Source of the DNA: Rhodomicrobium lacus | GTDB taxonomy: Bacteria > Pseudomonadota > Alphaproteobacteria > Rhizobiales > Rhodomicrobiaceae | Assembly (NCBI RefSeq): GCF_003992725.1 | Contig: NZ_RZNF01000002.1 | Span: 744,001 to 808,000, forward strand | Length of the DNA: 64,000 nucleotides | Direction of reading: 5' to 3' | Shown: one piece after another, positions 44,598 to 54,011 of the stretch | Position numbering within the stretch: position 1 is the stretch's first letter | Layout: each line of letters begins with the position of its first letter | Made by a program: the position numbers and the translations under genes | The notes under the pieces: model-generated | Database searches by the model: none | Told to the model about the DNA's origin: nothing | Seen by the model: only the letters and a program-made list of their open reading frames with translations

Positions 44598-45911
44598 ATG
44601 AGCACGGTGGCCGCGAAGTTGCCCGGAACGGAGGCGCGATCCGGCCCTTCAGGGGAAGGGGATGCACGGCGCGTGCGAACCGGCGCCGCCGCCACGTTGC
44701 GCGTGCTGCAGTCGGTTCCATCCTATTATCCGGCCTTCGTCTACGGCGGCCCGATCTTCTCGATCCATTACCTGTCGGAGGCGGTGGCGAGGCTCGGGCT
44801 TGCGGTTTCGGTGGCCACCACCAACGCCAACGGCGCGACCCGGCTCGCCGTGCGGACCGATCAGCCGGTGCCGTTCGCCCCGAACTATTCGGTATCCTAC
44901 TACGACGACACCATCATCGGACGCTTCTCCTGGGCCTTTACCCGCAACATCTGGAAGCACGTTCGCGCTGCCGATGTGGTGCATCTGCAGGACATCTACT
45001 CGACCTATGCCGCGCTGACGCTGGCGGCGGCGTGGCTCGCCCGCAAACCGGTGCTCATGTCGCCCAGGGGTTCGCTCTCGGTCTGGGCGTTGACGGCGAA
45101 GCGGGCCTCGGTCAAGCGGCTCTGGCTCAAGCTCCTTTTCCTGCCTCTCATGCGCGACCGGCGGCGCGTCGCCTGGCATGCGACATCGGCGGCCGAGCGA
45201 GACGAGACGCTGGCGGTTGCGCCCGGCGCGCGGGTCCGCGTGATCCCGAACGGCATGGATTGCAGCGCCTACGACGCGCGACCGCGCCCGGACCGCGCCG
45301 AGTATGCTCGCCGGTTCCTGCCGGAAGGGCTGGTGCTGGAGCCGGGCGCGCGCGTGCTGGCCTGTCTCGGGCGCCTGCACAACAAGAAGTGCTTCGACAT
45401 CGCTATCCGCGCCTTCGCGCTCATGCGGCCGAGCGATGGGGGAAAGGGGCATCCGGGCGACGTCCTGCTGATCGCAGGCGGCGACGACGGCGCGCGAAAT
45501 GACCTGGAAGCGCTGGTCTCCGAACTCGGCCTTGCGGCTCGCGTCATCTTCGTCGGTGAAATCAAGGGCGACGATAAGATCGCCTTCCTCAAGGGCGCGG
45601 ACCTGTTCCTGTTTCCCACCCACAACGAGAACTTCGGCATGAGCTGCCTTGAGGCGCTGGAAGCGGGCACGCCGGTGGTGTCGAGCCGCAACGCGCCGTG
45701 GCAGGAGCTTGAGACCTCGGGAGCCGGATTTTGGGTGGATAACACGCCGGAAGCATTCGCGCGGGCGGCCGAGGAGCTGCTGGCGCGGGATCCCGCTTCG
45801 CTCCGCACCCAGGCACGCGCACTCGCCGGGCGCTACGATCTCACGGTGATAGCTGCCGAGATGCGGGATCTTTACATAGAACTCTCGGAAGGAGGGCCAA
45901 GTGAACGTTGA
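44598..45911 (+). CDS. family 4 glycosyltransferase
   Basis: 437 aa GT-B enzyme. N-terminal SYYPAFVYGGPIFSIHYLSEA, later CLGRLHNKKCFDIAI and the donor site FLFPTHNENFGMSCLEALEAGTP (retaining GT4 E-x7-E pattern split here as NENFGMSCLEAL). It transfers a sugar to the growing lipid-linked repeat. Start ATG 44598, 8 bp after asnB. Overlaps the next gene by 11 nt. Confidence 0.9.
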   Translation: MSTVAAKLPGTEARSGPSGEGDARRVRTGAAATLRVLQSVPSYYPAFVYGGPIFSIHYLSEAVARLGLAVSVATTNANGATRLAVRTDQPVPFAPNYSVSYYDDTIIGRFSWAFTRNIWKHVRAADVVHLQDIYSTYAALTLAAAWLARKPVLMSPRGSLSVWALTAKRASVKRLWLKLLFLPLMRDRRRVAWHATSAAERDETLAVAPGARVRVIPNGMDCSAYDARPRPDRAEYARRFLPEGLVLEPGARVLACLGRLHNKKCFDIAIRAFALMRPSDGGKGHPGDVLLIAGGDDGARNDLEALVSELGLAARVIFVGEIKGDDKIAFLKGADLFLFPTHNENFGMSCLEALEAGTPVVSSRNAPWQELETSGAGFWVDNTPEAFARAAEELLARDPASLRTQARALAGRYDLTVIAAEMRDLYIELSEGGPSER

Positions 45912-46545
45912 TGCCCATAGCCAGATCATTCTCGACCGCTATGCCGACCGTGCCAATGTCACCTTCAGCCAAATGCCGTATGACGTCCTTGTCGCCCGCT
46001 ACCTGTCGAAGGTGATGTCGCCCGACGACATAGCCGACAAAACCATTCTCGAGATCGGCGCGGGCTGCTCGCAATACAGCGCCTATTTTCTCGACCGCGG
46101 CTGCAAGCGCTACTTCGCCAACGACATCGTGCCAGAGCGCATCGAAGCCGTGCGCATCGACGACCCGCGCTTCGTGGCGCTGCCGGGCGACTTCCGCGAC
46201 ATCGAGGTGCCGGAGCCGGTCGACATCGTGTTCGCGGGCCTCACGATGATGTTTCTCGTGCCCATGCACGACGAGTTCATCGCCAGGTTCGCAAAGGTGC
46301 TGAAGCCCGGCGGCCATTTCTTCAGCATGGATGCCAACTACTTCTGCCCGCTGTCGGTGTGGCGGCGCTTTGCCGACCGCCGCAGCAACCCTGCGCGCCT
46401 GTTCAGCCCTTTCGCCTACGCCGACAGATTCCGGCAAAACGGCTTCGCGGTCGAGAAGCTCGTGCCCTTCACGGCGCCCCTGCCCTGGAGCACGGGCAAC
46501 TGGCTTGCGGGCACCACCTTCTGGCTGCGGGCCAGACGAACGTGA
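45901..46545 (+). CDS. class I SAM-dependent methyltransferase
   Basis: 214 aa from GTG 45901 with GGAAGGAGGG upstream. SAM motif ILEIGAGCSQYSAYFL, NDIVPERIEA, and FAKVLKPGGHFFSMDANYF. The core is complete and small. The gene overlaps the GT4 gene and is read in another frame. Probably methylates a glycan or carrier-linked intermediate; target not known. Confidence 0.85.
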   Translation: MNVDAHSQIILDRYADRANVTFSQMPYDVLVARYLSKVMSPDDIADKTILEIGAGCSQYSAYFLDRGCKRYFANDIVPERIEAVRIDDPRFVALPGDFRDIEVPEPVDIVFAGLTMMFLVPMHDEFIARFAKVLKPGGHFFSMDANYFCPLSVWRRFADRRSNPARLFSPFAYADRFRQNGFAVEKLVPFTAPLPWSTGNWLAGTTFWLRARRT

Positions 46546-46587
46546 GCGATTGCAGCGGCACCATCCATTTTTCAGGAGGGCAAACCG

Positions 46588-47367
46588 ATGCGCCCACGTA
46601 TCGAATATGCCAGGACGGTTAAGGTCGCCCGGGAGGTCTTGGCCAAGTATCCACCGGAGTGGCAGAAGGTGCAGGGGCATCGAATTCCGCAGTTTGCGAA
46701 GGAGATCAGCCTCATCTACAAAAGCGGTGGAACCGTCGTCGATCTCGGCGGTGGCGACGGATTGCGCTCGGCTATCTGCGTCGGGCTTGGAATGAAGGCC
46801 TACAATGTCGACGCATATCGCGTGCTCGCGGCCGATGGCGACTACATGCACCAAGGCTTCAAGGAGCAGTGGGATGCCGCGGTGGAGACCGGACGGAAGA
46901 TCGGGGTAGAGTTCGTCAATCAGGACGTGCTCGGCTGGCGGACAAACCTGCCGCAGGTCGACGTCGTCATGTCATTCGATTCGATGGAGCATTGGCAAAA
47001 CTCCCCACGGGCCCTGTTCAAGCATCTCGTCGAGAAGCTACCGCATGGTGGAATGCTCTTCATCGGTGTTCCGAACGCCGCGAACATCTCGAAGCGGCTG
47101 CGCGTTCTCATGGGGCGCAACGTGTTTTCGACCATGGACGACTGGTACTACACACAAAGCTTCGCCGGTCACGTTCGCGAGCCCGTGGTGGCCGACCTGC
47201 GAGTGATCGCGCGGGATCTCGATCTCAAGGCCGAGGTCTTCGGCGGGAACTGGATCGGCCTCCACCAGCTTCGCGGCCTCGGCCCAGTCGCTGGCGTTGC
47301 GGACCGCATGCTGCGGACCTTTCCGTCGCTCTGCTCCGACATCTATCTCCTCGGCGAAAAGCGCTGA
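46588..47367 (+). CDS. class I SAM-dependent methyltransferase
   Basis: 259 aa. Motif VVDLGGGDGLRSAI, DVVMSFDSMEHWQNSPRALF and LPHGGMLFIGVPNAANISKRL. The last 60 residues (LRVIARDLDLKAEVFGGNWI) are typical of the O-methyltransferase end domain. AGGAGG lies 10 nt before the ATG. Fifth methyltransferase domain of the cluster. Confidence 0.85.
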   Translation: MRPRIEYARTVKVAREVLAKYPPEWQKVQGHRIPQFAKEISLIYKSGGTVVDLGGGDGLRSAICVGLGMKAYNVDAYRVLAADGDYMHQGFKEQWDAAVETGRKIGVEFVNQDVLGWRTNLPQVDVVMSFDSMEHWQNSPRALFKHLVEKLPHGGMLFIGVPNAANISKRLRVLMGRNVFSTMDDWYYTQSFAGHVREPVVADLRVIARDLDLKAEVFGGNWIGLHQLRGLGPVAGVADRMLRTFPSLCSDIYLLGEKR

Positions 47368-47380
47368 ACGGCATCATCGC

Positions 47381-48697
47381 ATGACAATCGGCAATGCGGT
47401 CCTGATCCGCTCTTATGGCGCGACCGGCCTCCTGATCGCGTTGTCGCTGGCATCGAGCGTGATGTTCGCTCGCTTCCTCGGACCCGAGGCGAGGGGGCTT
47501 CTGCTGGCGCTGATGTTCTGGCCCTATTTTGTCGCCGCGAGCCTGTATCTCAGCCTGAACGAGGCGACCGCGCTGCACGTGGCGAGAGCTGCCGCCGGGG
47601 ACAAAGGCGCTACACCCGAGGAGGGGCAGACGCTCGCTGCCTCGGGGCTCGTCCTGCAGTCGATGGCGATCTCGCTCGTGACCCCGATCACCCTGCTGCT
47701 GCTGCCGTTCCTGCTCGCCGATCAGCGCGACAGCCTCAGGCTCGTGCTCGCCTACACCACCGCCTACATCCCCGCGATGTTCCTGGATCTGCACGCCAAG
47801 GCGGTGCTGCAGGGGCGCGGACGGATCGACGCGCTCAACGTCCTGCGGCTGGTGCAGCCCGTCCTCTACACGGTGTCGCTGATCGCACTGTGGGCGCTTG
47901 GCCGCTTCTCCGTCGACACCGTGCTGGCGGCCATGCTGGCATCAACCTTTGTGAGCGCCGTGACGGGCCTCGTCACAGCCTGGTCCAATCCCTTCCGGGC
48001 CGCGTGGGCGAGGATGCGCGAAATCGCGGCGACGGGCGCGGCGTTTCATGTCGCCAACCTGCTCGTATATGCCGCCAACGAGGCAGACAAGCTGATCGTG
48101 CTCGGGCTGCTCAACCTTCGCGAGATCGGCTACTACAGCGTGGCACTGGCGATCAGTACGCTTGGAACCAATTTCATCATCCAGAGCCTGGGCGTCACGG
48201 TCACGTCCGAAATGGCTGCCGCTGCCACGCCCGAGAAGCGGCTCCGCGTGGTTCAGTCGACCATCAACGACGGGGCGCTGCTGCTCGCACTCTCGAATGG
48301 TCCGGCGGCGGTGCTGATGCCGGTCTGGCTGCCGCTGGTGTTCGGATCAGAGTTCGGGCCTGTGGTGCCGGTAGCCATGCTGCTGCTCGTCGCCGGCACC
48401 CTGAAGGGCCTTCGCCTTGTCATCGACCGCGCGCTGCGGGCGGACGGCAACACCCGCAGCGGGATGACCGGCGAGGCCGTGGCGCTCGTCGTGCTCGTCC
48501 TCGCCGGGATCGTGGGGGCGCGTTTTGGCGGCTTGACGGGACTTGCGCTTGCGGTGATCGCGGCTCAGGCCGCGGGTCTCGCGGCGGTGATGCTGGCGGC
48601 CGCGCTTCATCTCGAATGCCCGGCCTCGGCGCTCGTCCCGCTGCGCCATCCGTCGCACTCGCGGCTCCTGGCCGTCTTGCGCCGGTTGCGGAGCTGA
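47381..48697 (+). CDS. Wzx-like flippase (MATE/MOP superfamily)
   Basis: 438 aa with about twelve membrane helices. FARFLGPEARGLLLALMFWPYF near the N-terminus (the polysaccharide-synthase signature R-x-LG-P-xx-G) and symmetrical C-terminal half (SEFGPVVPVAMLLLVAGTLKG). It would flip the lipid-linked unit from cytoplasm to periplasm. Start ATG 47381, 13 bp after the methyltransferase. Pairs functionally with the Wzy-like gene at 37292-38863. Confidence 0.82.
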   Translation: MTIGNAVLIRSYGATGLLIALSLASSVMFARFLGPEARGLLLALMFWPYFVAASLYLSLNEATALHVARAAAGDKGATPEEGQTLAASGLVLQSMAISLVTPITLLLLPFLLADQRDSLRLVLAYTTAYIPAMFLDLHAKAVLQGRGRIDALNVLRLVQPVLYTVSLIALWALGRFSVDTVLAAMLASTFVSAVTGLVTAWSNPFRAAWARMREIAATGAAFHVANLLVYAANEADKLIVLGLLNLREIGYYSVALAISTLGTNFIIQSLGVTVTSEMAAAATPEKRLRVVQSTINDGALLLALSNGPAAVLMPVWLPLVFGSEFGPVVPVAMLLLVAGTLKGLRLVIDRALRADGNTRSGMTGEAVALVVLVLAGIVGARFGGLTGLALAVIAAQAAGLAAVMLAAALHLECPASALVPLRHPSHSRLLAVLRRLRS

Positions 48698-48836
48698 TCG
48701 GCCATACCGAGGAAGGCAAAATCGGCCAGAGGGCGTCCCGAACCTTTTATGTGGTGTTCCAACGGAACTAACGCGTTGCGTCATGACGAGGCCGCGCAGT
48801 GCGCCTAGCGGGCGGTTCGAGAGCGGCATTGAGCCG

Positions 48837-51269
48837 ATGAACGAGCCCGCAAGCCTTGCCCGGCGCTCGCTGCTGACAACAGCGCTCGCGGCTTCCGCAG
48901 CGGTCGCCGCCGCGCCTTCGGCAAGCGCGCAGGTGTCAGGGCCGGATGCGCAGCGAGACCTCGGCGACGTCCTCTCTTGCGCAACGATCGCCGCCGCCCG
49001 CTCCGCCCGCATACCAGCTGATCGCACTCTCTTGCGGCTCGTCGGCTATCATGCTCCAGGCGACGGGGGCGGGGCGCTGTACCGGCGCGTGGCCAGAGCG
49101 CCCGCGCACGCGCTATGGTTCCGCAGCGCCGATGGTGCCTTCTGGGAATGGTCGGACACGCGCCTCGACGTACGGATGGCGGGCGCCATCGGCGACGGAC
49201 GCTTCGATGCGGGCGCGCTGCGGATTCTCGGCGGCACGGACGACACGCGCGCAATCCAGAACGCCATCTCGGCGCATTGTCACTTCGGCCTGGCGGACGC
49301 CTGCCATTTCCCGAACCGGAGCTTCCGTATCACCGCGCCGCTGCACGCGCACTACGGCACGGCGTCGAGCCAGTGCCGGCTGTTCGGGCACTGGAACTAT
49401 CGCGGCAACAACCCCAGCCAGACCTATCTCGAACATCCATCGGGCACCACCCTCCTTTGCGACTTCACCGAGGGCATGGGGATCAGCATAGCCGGCAGCT
49501 ATGGCGCGCACGTCAAGGGTCTTGCCCTGATCGGGCGCAACGCGGCCTGGGTCCGTGCCAACAATCTCGGCTACGGCACGCCGCGCATCGACGATACCCT
49601 GGCCGCCAACTGGATCGATCCGGCGCTGCCCGAGGCCGCTGGCGGCCGCTATTCCGCCTACGCCGGCATCACCGTCGACGCATTCTACGAGAAGGGGCGG
49701 CCGGCTTATCCGATGCCGGATCTGCCCGCCTATCTCGGCGGCGCGGTCATCGACAAACCGTCAACACAGATCCTCATCGAGGAGTGTTATATTTCGGGCT
49801 TCGTGGTCGGCGTGGCCGATGCGCCCGGCGGAGCACCGTACTGCAGCGACTTCATGCAGATCCGCCGCACCGTCGTCGAGCGCTGCCAATACGGCCTCTC
49901 CGCGTGCCAGAGCCAGCAGCGCAACCTGATCCGCGAAAGCTGCTTCTATACGAGCTGCTACTGCGCGGAGACCACCAATACGCATGGGAACGCGGACGGA
50001 ACGCTCGGTATCGCGCTCAACATCAGCTACGCGGGCGTGATCCATCTGTTCAAGCTGGCGGCCAGCGGCGGCTCGAAGCCATGGTTCAACGGTTTGCCGA
50101 TCCTGTTCCTCGGCTGCCAAGGGGAGGCGTTGTGGCGCATGGGCGACATCGACGCCACGACGCCGGTCGAGACGTCGCTCGTCTTCGAGGGCTGCTCCTT
50201 CAGCTTCGATTCGACCGCGGTGCCGGTGCGCGGGGTTCCGGCCACCATGCTGGCGGGCTTCAGGCCGGGTTCTCCCATCGCAATCACGTTCCGGGACACC
50301 CGGCTCTACACATATCCCTCGGTGTTTCCGGTCATGTTCGACGCGGAATGCGTTTCGGCGGACGGTCTCTCGCTGTTGTCGAACAACGGCATCGGTATCG
50401 GTGGCGGCAACTATATCGGTCTCGGTTTGCGCCAGCGCGGCTATCAGCGGCTGGCGAGCAATGCCACCGCCGACGGACTGGTGCTGCGCGACGGGGCGAG
50501 CCGCACCGGGCGCATGCGGCTGAAGTTCTGTCAGTACGACGTCGATGCCCGGCGCCCCGCGCCCGACAACGTGCGGAGCATCATCTGTGGGCCAACGCAG
50601 CATTCCGAGCGCGCCCGCAACGTCTGTGCCTACATGCAACGTGTAACGGGCAGTTCCGAGACCGATGCCGAGGGCGATTGGCTGCCGCCGCAGACATCGC
50701 CTGTCGAGAAGGCATCCCTGTCGCAGGTGAGGCTCAGCGGCAGAATGCTGACGTTCGTTCTTGCGGGAAGCGCGCGCGTTGCGGCGACGCTCGCGCTAAG
50801 CGGGCCATTGCCGGGGGACGTGCTTATCGATCAGGCGAGCGGCAGCGTTTTCTTCGTGGAGGCGACCGATCCGCAAAGCGGCATCGTCAGGGCGATCCTG
50901 CAGAACAACTATCGGACCGCCGATGGCGGCGCCAGCTTCAGCCTGCACGATCCCGTCGACCTCGCGAGCGGGACGTTCCTTCTGCTCAATGCCCGGCTCT
51001 ATGCCGCGCGCGAACCCCTTACCGGTGAGGTCGAGAAGGGCGACGACAGGCTGACGCTGCTAGCGGCCCCGGGCGAGGCTCCGCCTGTCGCGGACAGCAA
51101 GGTCGTGGCCGGTGACTACCTCCATCCACGCCACGGCATGCCCGCGCCTTTCGCCCCCGAGGCGTGCCGCGTCGTCGCCCTGACGCCGGAGGCGCTGACG
51201 TGCGACGGCCCGGCGCGAAGCAGCGCGCCGCCGCGACAGTACCGGGTGTTCGTGCGCGTGGACAACTAG
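48837..51269 (+). CDS. Tat-exported right-handed beta-helix protein
   Basis: 810 aa. A twin-arginine signal (residues 7-31: LARRSLLTTALAASAAVAAA then PSASAQ) sends the folded protein to the periplasm. The body has a pectate-lyase-like fold opening (GDGRFDAGALRILGGTDDTR with an Asp-Asp-Thr repeat motif seen in glycan lyases and phage tail spikes) and many short strands with N/S/G turns. It may cleave or modify the polysaccharide made here. A start at 48783 would place the RR too far in. The stop codon lies in the CTAGTGG end of the palindromic repeat at 51266. Confidence 0.75.
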   Translation: MNEPASLARRSLLTTALAASAAVAAAPSASAQVSGPDAQRDLGDVLSCATIAAARSARIPADRTLLRLVGYHAPGDGGGALYRRVARAPAHALWFRSADGAFWEWSDTRLDVRMAGAIGDGRFDAGALRILGGTDDTRAIQNAISAHCHFGLADACHFPNRSFRITAPLHAHYGTASSQCRLFGHWNYRGNNPSQTYLEHPSGTTLLCDFTEGMGISIAGSYGAHVKGLALIGRNAAWVRANNLGYGTPRIDDTLAANWIDPALPEAAGGRYSAYAGITVDAFYEKGRPAYPMPDLPAYLGGAVIDKPSTQILIEECYISGFVVGVADAPGGAPYCSDFMQIRRTVVERCQYGLSACQSQQRNLIRESCFYTSCYCAETTNTHGNADGTLGIALNISYAGVIHLFKLAASGGSKPWFNGLPILFLGCQGEALWRMGDIDATTPVETSLVFEGCSFSFDSTAVPVRGVPATMLAGFRPGSPIAITFRDTRLYTYPSVFPVMFDAECVSADGLSLLSNNGIGIGGGNYIGLGLRQRGYQRLASNATADGLVLRDGASRTGRMRLKFCQYDVDARRPAPDNVRSIICGPTQHSERARNVCAYMQRVTGSSETDAEGDWLPPQTSPVEKASLSQVRLSGRMLTFVLAGSARVAATLALSGPLPGDVLIDQASGSVFFVEATDPQSGIVRAILQNNYRTADGGASFSLHDPVDLASGTFLLLNARLYAAREPLTGEVEKGDDRLTLLAAPGEAPPVADSKVVAGDYLHPRHGMPAPFAPEACRVVALTPEALTCDGPARSSAPPRQYRVFVRVDN

Positions 51270-51342
51270 TGGTCCGATTCCGACATTTGCATCCGTTTGC
51301 CGCACGCTTGCGAGCAAATGTCGGGTTCGAAAGGACCACTAG
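51266..51342. repeat. palindromic element CTAGTGG...CCACTAG, copy 1
   Basis: 77 bp with terminal CTAGTGGTCC / GGACCACTAG and an inner CGACATTTGC / GCAAATGTCG stem. It overlaps the beta-helix gene end: the stop TAG is bases 2-4 of the element. A near-identical copy is at 60020-60095, and a related one at 60120-60185. No ORF inside; REP/MITE-like. Confidence 0.85.
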
Positions 51343-51407
51343 CCTCTCGGCATCGAGGGAAAGACGATGACCTGCCTTGTCTCCTTAAGTCTGCGAAAGA
51401 GCCTCTC

Positions 51408-52856
51408 TTGAAAGTCATATTTCTCAATCGCTTTTTCTATCCCGATCATTCCGCAACGAGTCAAATGCTGTCTGATCTCGCCTTTGCGCTCGCTGCACGC
51501 GGGCATGCGGTCGAAGTCATCGCCGCGAGGCTCACCTATGACGGTGTCCGCGCGCTGCCGAAAAACGAAATCGTCGGTGGCGTCACCATAAATCGCGTCT
51601 CAACGACTGCGTTCGGACGGGGAAAGCTCCTCGGGCGGACGCTCGATTACGTGACGTTCTTCGCATCGGCGAGCTTCTCCCTTCTCCGTCACGCCAAGCG
51701 CGGCGATCTGGTCGTCGTCAAGACGGACCCACCGCTTCTGGCGGTGCTTGCGGCTCCCATCGCCTGGCTCAAGGGGGCAAGACATATCAACTGGCTTCAG
51801 GACATTTTTCCGGAAGTCGCGTCCGCGCTTGGCATGGGACAAACAAGGGTGCAGCAGGGAGCAATTTCCCTGCTCCGATGGGTTCGCGATCTCACGCTTC
51901 GATATGCCGCCGCGAACGTCGTGCTGGGTGGCCGCATGGCTGACGAGGTCCGGCGGCGCGGTGTGCAAGAGGCGCGCATCACGATCATCGCCAACTGGGC
52001 GGACGGGCGCGACATCCATCCCATCGAAAGGCAAAACAATGCCCTTCGCGAGGAATGGGGCCTGCGGGAGGCGTTTGTTGTCGCCTATTCGGGAAATCTT
52101 GGCCGCGCCCACGACCTCGAAACAATGCTGAGCGCGATCAGGATGCTCGAAGACAAAACAAGGCATCCCCGATTGGCCCTCGTCGATGCCGGAGAAAGCG
52201 ATCGGCACGCTCAGCGTGCCTTGAACCGAACTCGATTGAGAGCGGAAAAGTTGATTGACGACAGGCCCTTACAGCATCGTCCGGCTTCTGAATTGGGGGT
52301 CGACGCTGTAGAAGGCCCAGACAAGGGGCCGGTTCCTGATTGCGCATTCCGCTGGCTGTTCATCGGCGGGGGAGCCCAAATGGATCGCCTGAAACGAGCG
52401 GTGAAGGCGGGCGGCCACGATAGCGTGACGTTTAAGCCTTATCAGCCGCGCGAACGCCTGGCGGCAAGCCTTTCCGTGGCTGACGTTCATCTCATTTCGC
52501 TGAAGCCGGAACTCGAAGGCTTCATCGTGCCCAGCAAATATTACGGGATCGCGGCGGCTGGGCGACCGGCAATTTTCATTGGCGACCCTGATGGCGAGAT
52601 CGCTCGAATCATACGGCGCAGTGCGACGGGGTTCGTCGTTCGCGAGGGCGACGGAACTGGCCTGGCTGAAGCGATCCTTCTTCTCGCCGGAGATGGGGCA
52701 CTGGCCGCGCGGCAAGGCGAGCGCGCCAGAAAGATGTTTGAGAGCGAGTTCGGCCTGTCGCGCGCGGTAACTGCCTGGGAGAGACTCATCTGGAAAGTCT
52801 CCCAGGCACGAGATCCGAAACAAGCGCCCGAGATGAACGCTATCGAAAAATCATAG
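51408..52856 (+). CDS. family 4 glycosyltransferase (WbuB-like)
   Basis: 482 aa from TTG 51408 (GAAAGAG 5 nt upstream; homology starts LKVIFLNRFFYPD). GT-B fold: DHSATSQMLSDLAFALAARG, HINWLQDIFPEVA (WbuB motif) and GFIVPSKYYGIAAAGRP in the donor site. An insertion of about 60 residues (around 290-345, rich in R/D/P) splits the C-terminal domain between GKTRHPRLALVDAG-like and WLFIGGG strands; it is unusual for the family. The last glycosyltransferase, 84 bp before the convergent gmd. Confidence 0.85.
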   Translation: MKVIFLNRFFYPDHSATSQMLSDLAFALAARGHAVEVIAARLTYDGVRALPKNEIVGGVTINRVSTTAFGRGKLLGRTLDYVTFFASASFSLLRHAKRGDLVVVKTDPPLLAVLAAPIAWLKGARHINWLQDIFPEVASALGMGQTRVQQGAISLLRWVRDLTLRYAAANVVLGGRMADEVRRRGVQEARITIIANWADGRDIHPIERQNNALREEWGLREAFVVAYSGNLGRAHDLETMLSAIRMLEDKTRHPRLALVDAGESDRHAQRALNRTRLRAEKLIDDRPLQHRPASELGVDAVEGPDKGPVPDCAFRWLFIGGGAQMDRLKRAVKAGGHDSVTFKPYQPRERLAASLSVADVHLISLKPELEGFIVPSKYYGIAAAGRPAIFIGDPDGEIARIIRRSATGFVVREGDGTGLAEAILLLAGDGALAARQGERARKMFESEFGLSRAVTAWERLIWKVSQARDPKQAPEMNAIEKS

Positions 52857-52940
52857 TCGGCCGAGCACGGCATCTGGCGTCAAAGTATATCTTACCTTTT
52901 TATCGCATCGCGAACGGTTCGAGCTTCGGCCTTCGGACGA

Positions 52941-54008
52941 TCAAACGTGGCGCTCGACGCGCTCACGTTCGAGAGGCACAGCTTTCATGTCCGCGGCTAC
53001 CATTTCTTTTACAAGCTCATTGAAGGAAACTGCGGGACGCCATCCCAGAGCGGCGCGAGCCTTTGACGCGTCTCCGAGCAGAATATCGACCTCGGTCGGA
53101 CGGAAATAGTCAGGGTCGACTTCCACCAAAGTCCGTCCGGTCTTGGCGTCCAACCCTCTCTCCTGAACCCCCTCACCTTCCCAGACAATGCGATAGTTCG
53201 CTGCCGCGAAGGCCGCCTCGGCGAACTCGCGCACCGTGTGTGTTTCGCCGGTGGCGAGCACGTAGTCGCCGGGCCGGTCCTGCTGGACCATGGCCCACAT
53301 GCCCGCAACATAGTCGCGCGCATGGCCCCAATCGCGCTTCGCGTTCAGATTCCCCAGAAAAAGCCTGTCCTGCAAACCTTGCGAGATGGCCGCAACCGCG
53401 CGCGTGATCTTGCGCGTGACGAAGGTCTCGCCGCGCAAAGGGCTCTCGTGATTGAAAAGAATGCCATTCGAGGCATGCATTCCGTAGGCTTCGCGGTAGT
53501 TGACGGTAATCCAGTAAGCGTAAATCTTGGCGGCGGCGTAAGGCGAGCGCGGGTAGAAAGGCGTTGTTTCACTTTGCGGGACTTCCGCAACCTTTCCATA
53601 AAGCTCTGAAGTCGAGGCCTGATAGAACCGAACCTTGTCTTGAAGCCGCAAGATGCGGATCGCTTCGAGAAGGCGCAATGGGCCAAGCGCATCCGCATTG
53701 GCGGTGTATTCAGGGGTTTCGAAACTGACCTGAACGTGGCTTTGCGCCGCGAGATTATAAATCTCGTCGGGCTGAACGTCTTGAACGACGCGAATGAGGT
53801 TCGTCGCGTCGGTCATGTCGCCATGGACGAGCCGGAAAAGAGGGTCGCCGATATGAGGGTCCTGATAAAAGGCATCGACGCGTCCGGTGTTGAAAGAGGA
53901 TGACCTGCGCTTGATGCCCCAAACGCGGTAGCCCTTCTTCAAGAGGAACTCGGTCAGATAAGCGCCGTCCTGGCCGGTAACACCAGTGATCAATGCTCGC
54001 TTTTCCAT
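52941..54008 (-). CDS. gmd: GDP-mannose 4,6-dehydratase
   Basis: 355 aa extended SDR. NAD(P)-binding [10 protein letters not shown] (residues 9-18), catalytic S/T-x-E with Y-x3-[11 protein letters not shown] and [12 protein letters not shown]. It turns GDP-mannose into GDP-4-keto-6-deoxymannose. The downstream partner for GDP-L-fucose is the fcl gene 3 bp upstream in the same operon (order fcl-gmd). Transcribed toward the glycosyltransferase cluster. Confidence 0.97.
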   Translation of the reverse strand: MEKRALITGVTGQDGAYLTEFLLKKGYRVWGIKRRSSSFNTGRVDAFYQDPHIGDPLFRLVHGDMTDATNLIRVVQDVQPDEIYNLAAQSHVQVSFETPEYTANADALGPLRLLEAIRILRLQDKVRFYQASTSELYGKVAEVPQSETTPFYPRSPYAAAKIYAYWITVNYREAYGMHASNGILFNHESPLRGETFVTRKITRAVAAISQGLQDRLFLGNLNAKRDWGHARDYVAGMWAMVQQDRPGDYVLATGETHTVREFAEAAFAAANYRIVWEGEGVQERGLDAKTGRTLVEVDPDYFRPTEVDILLGDASKARAALGWRPAVSFNELVKEMVAADMKAVPLERERVERHV

Positions 54009-54011
54009 CTC

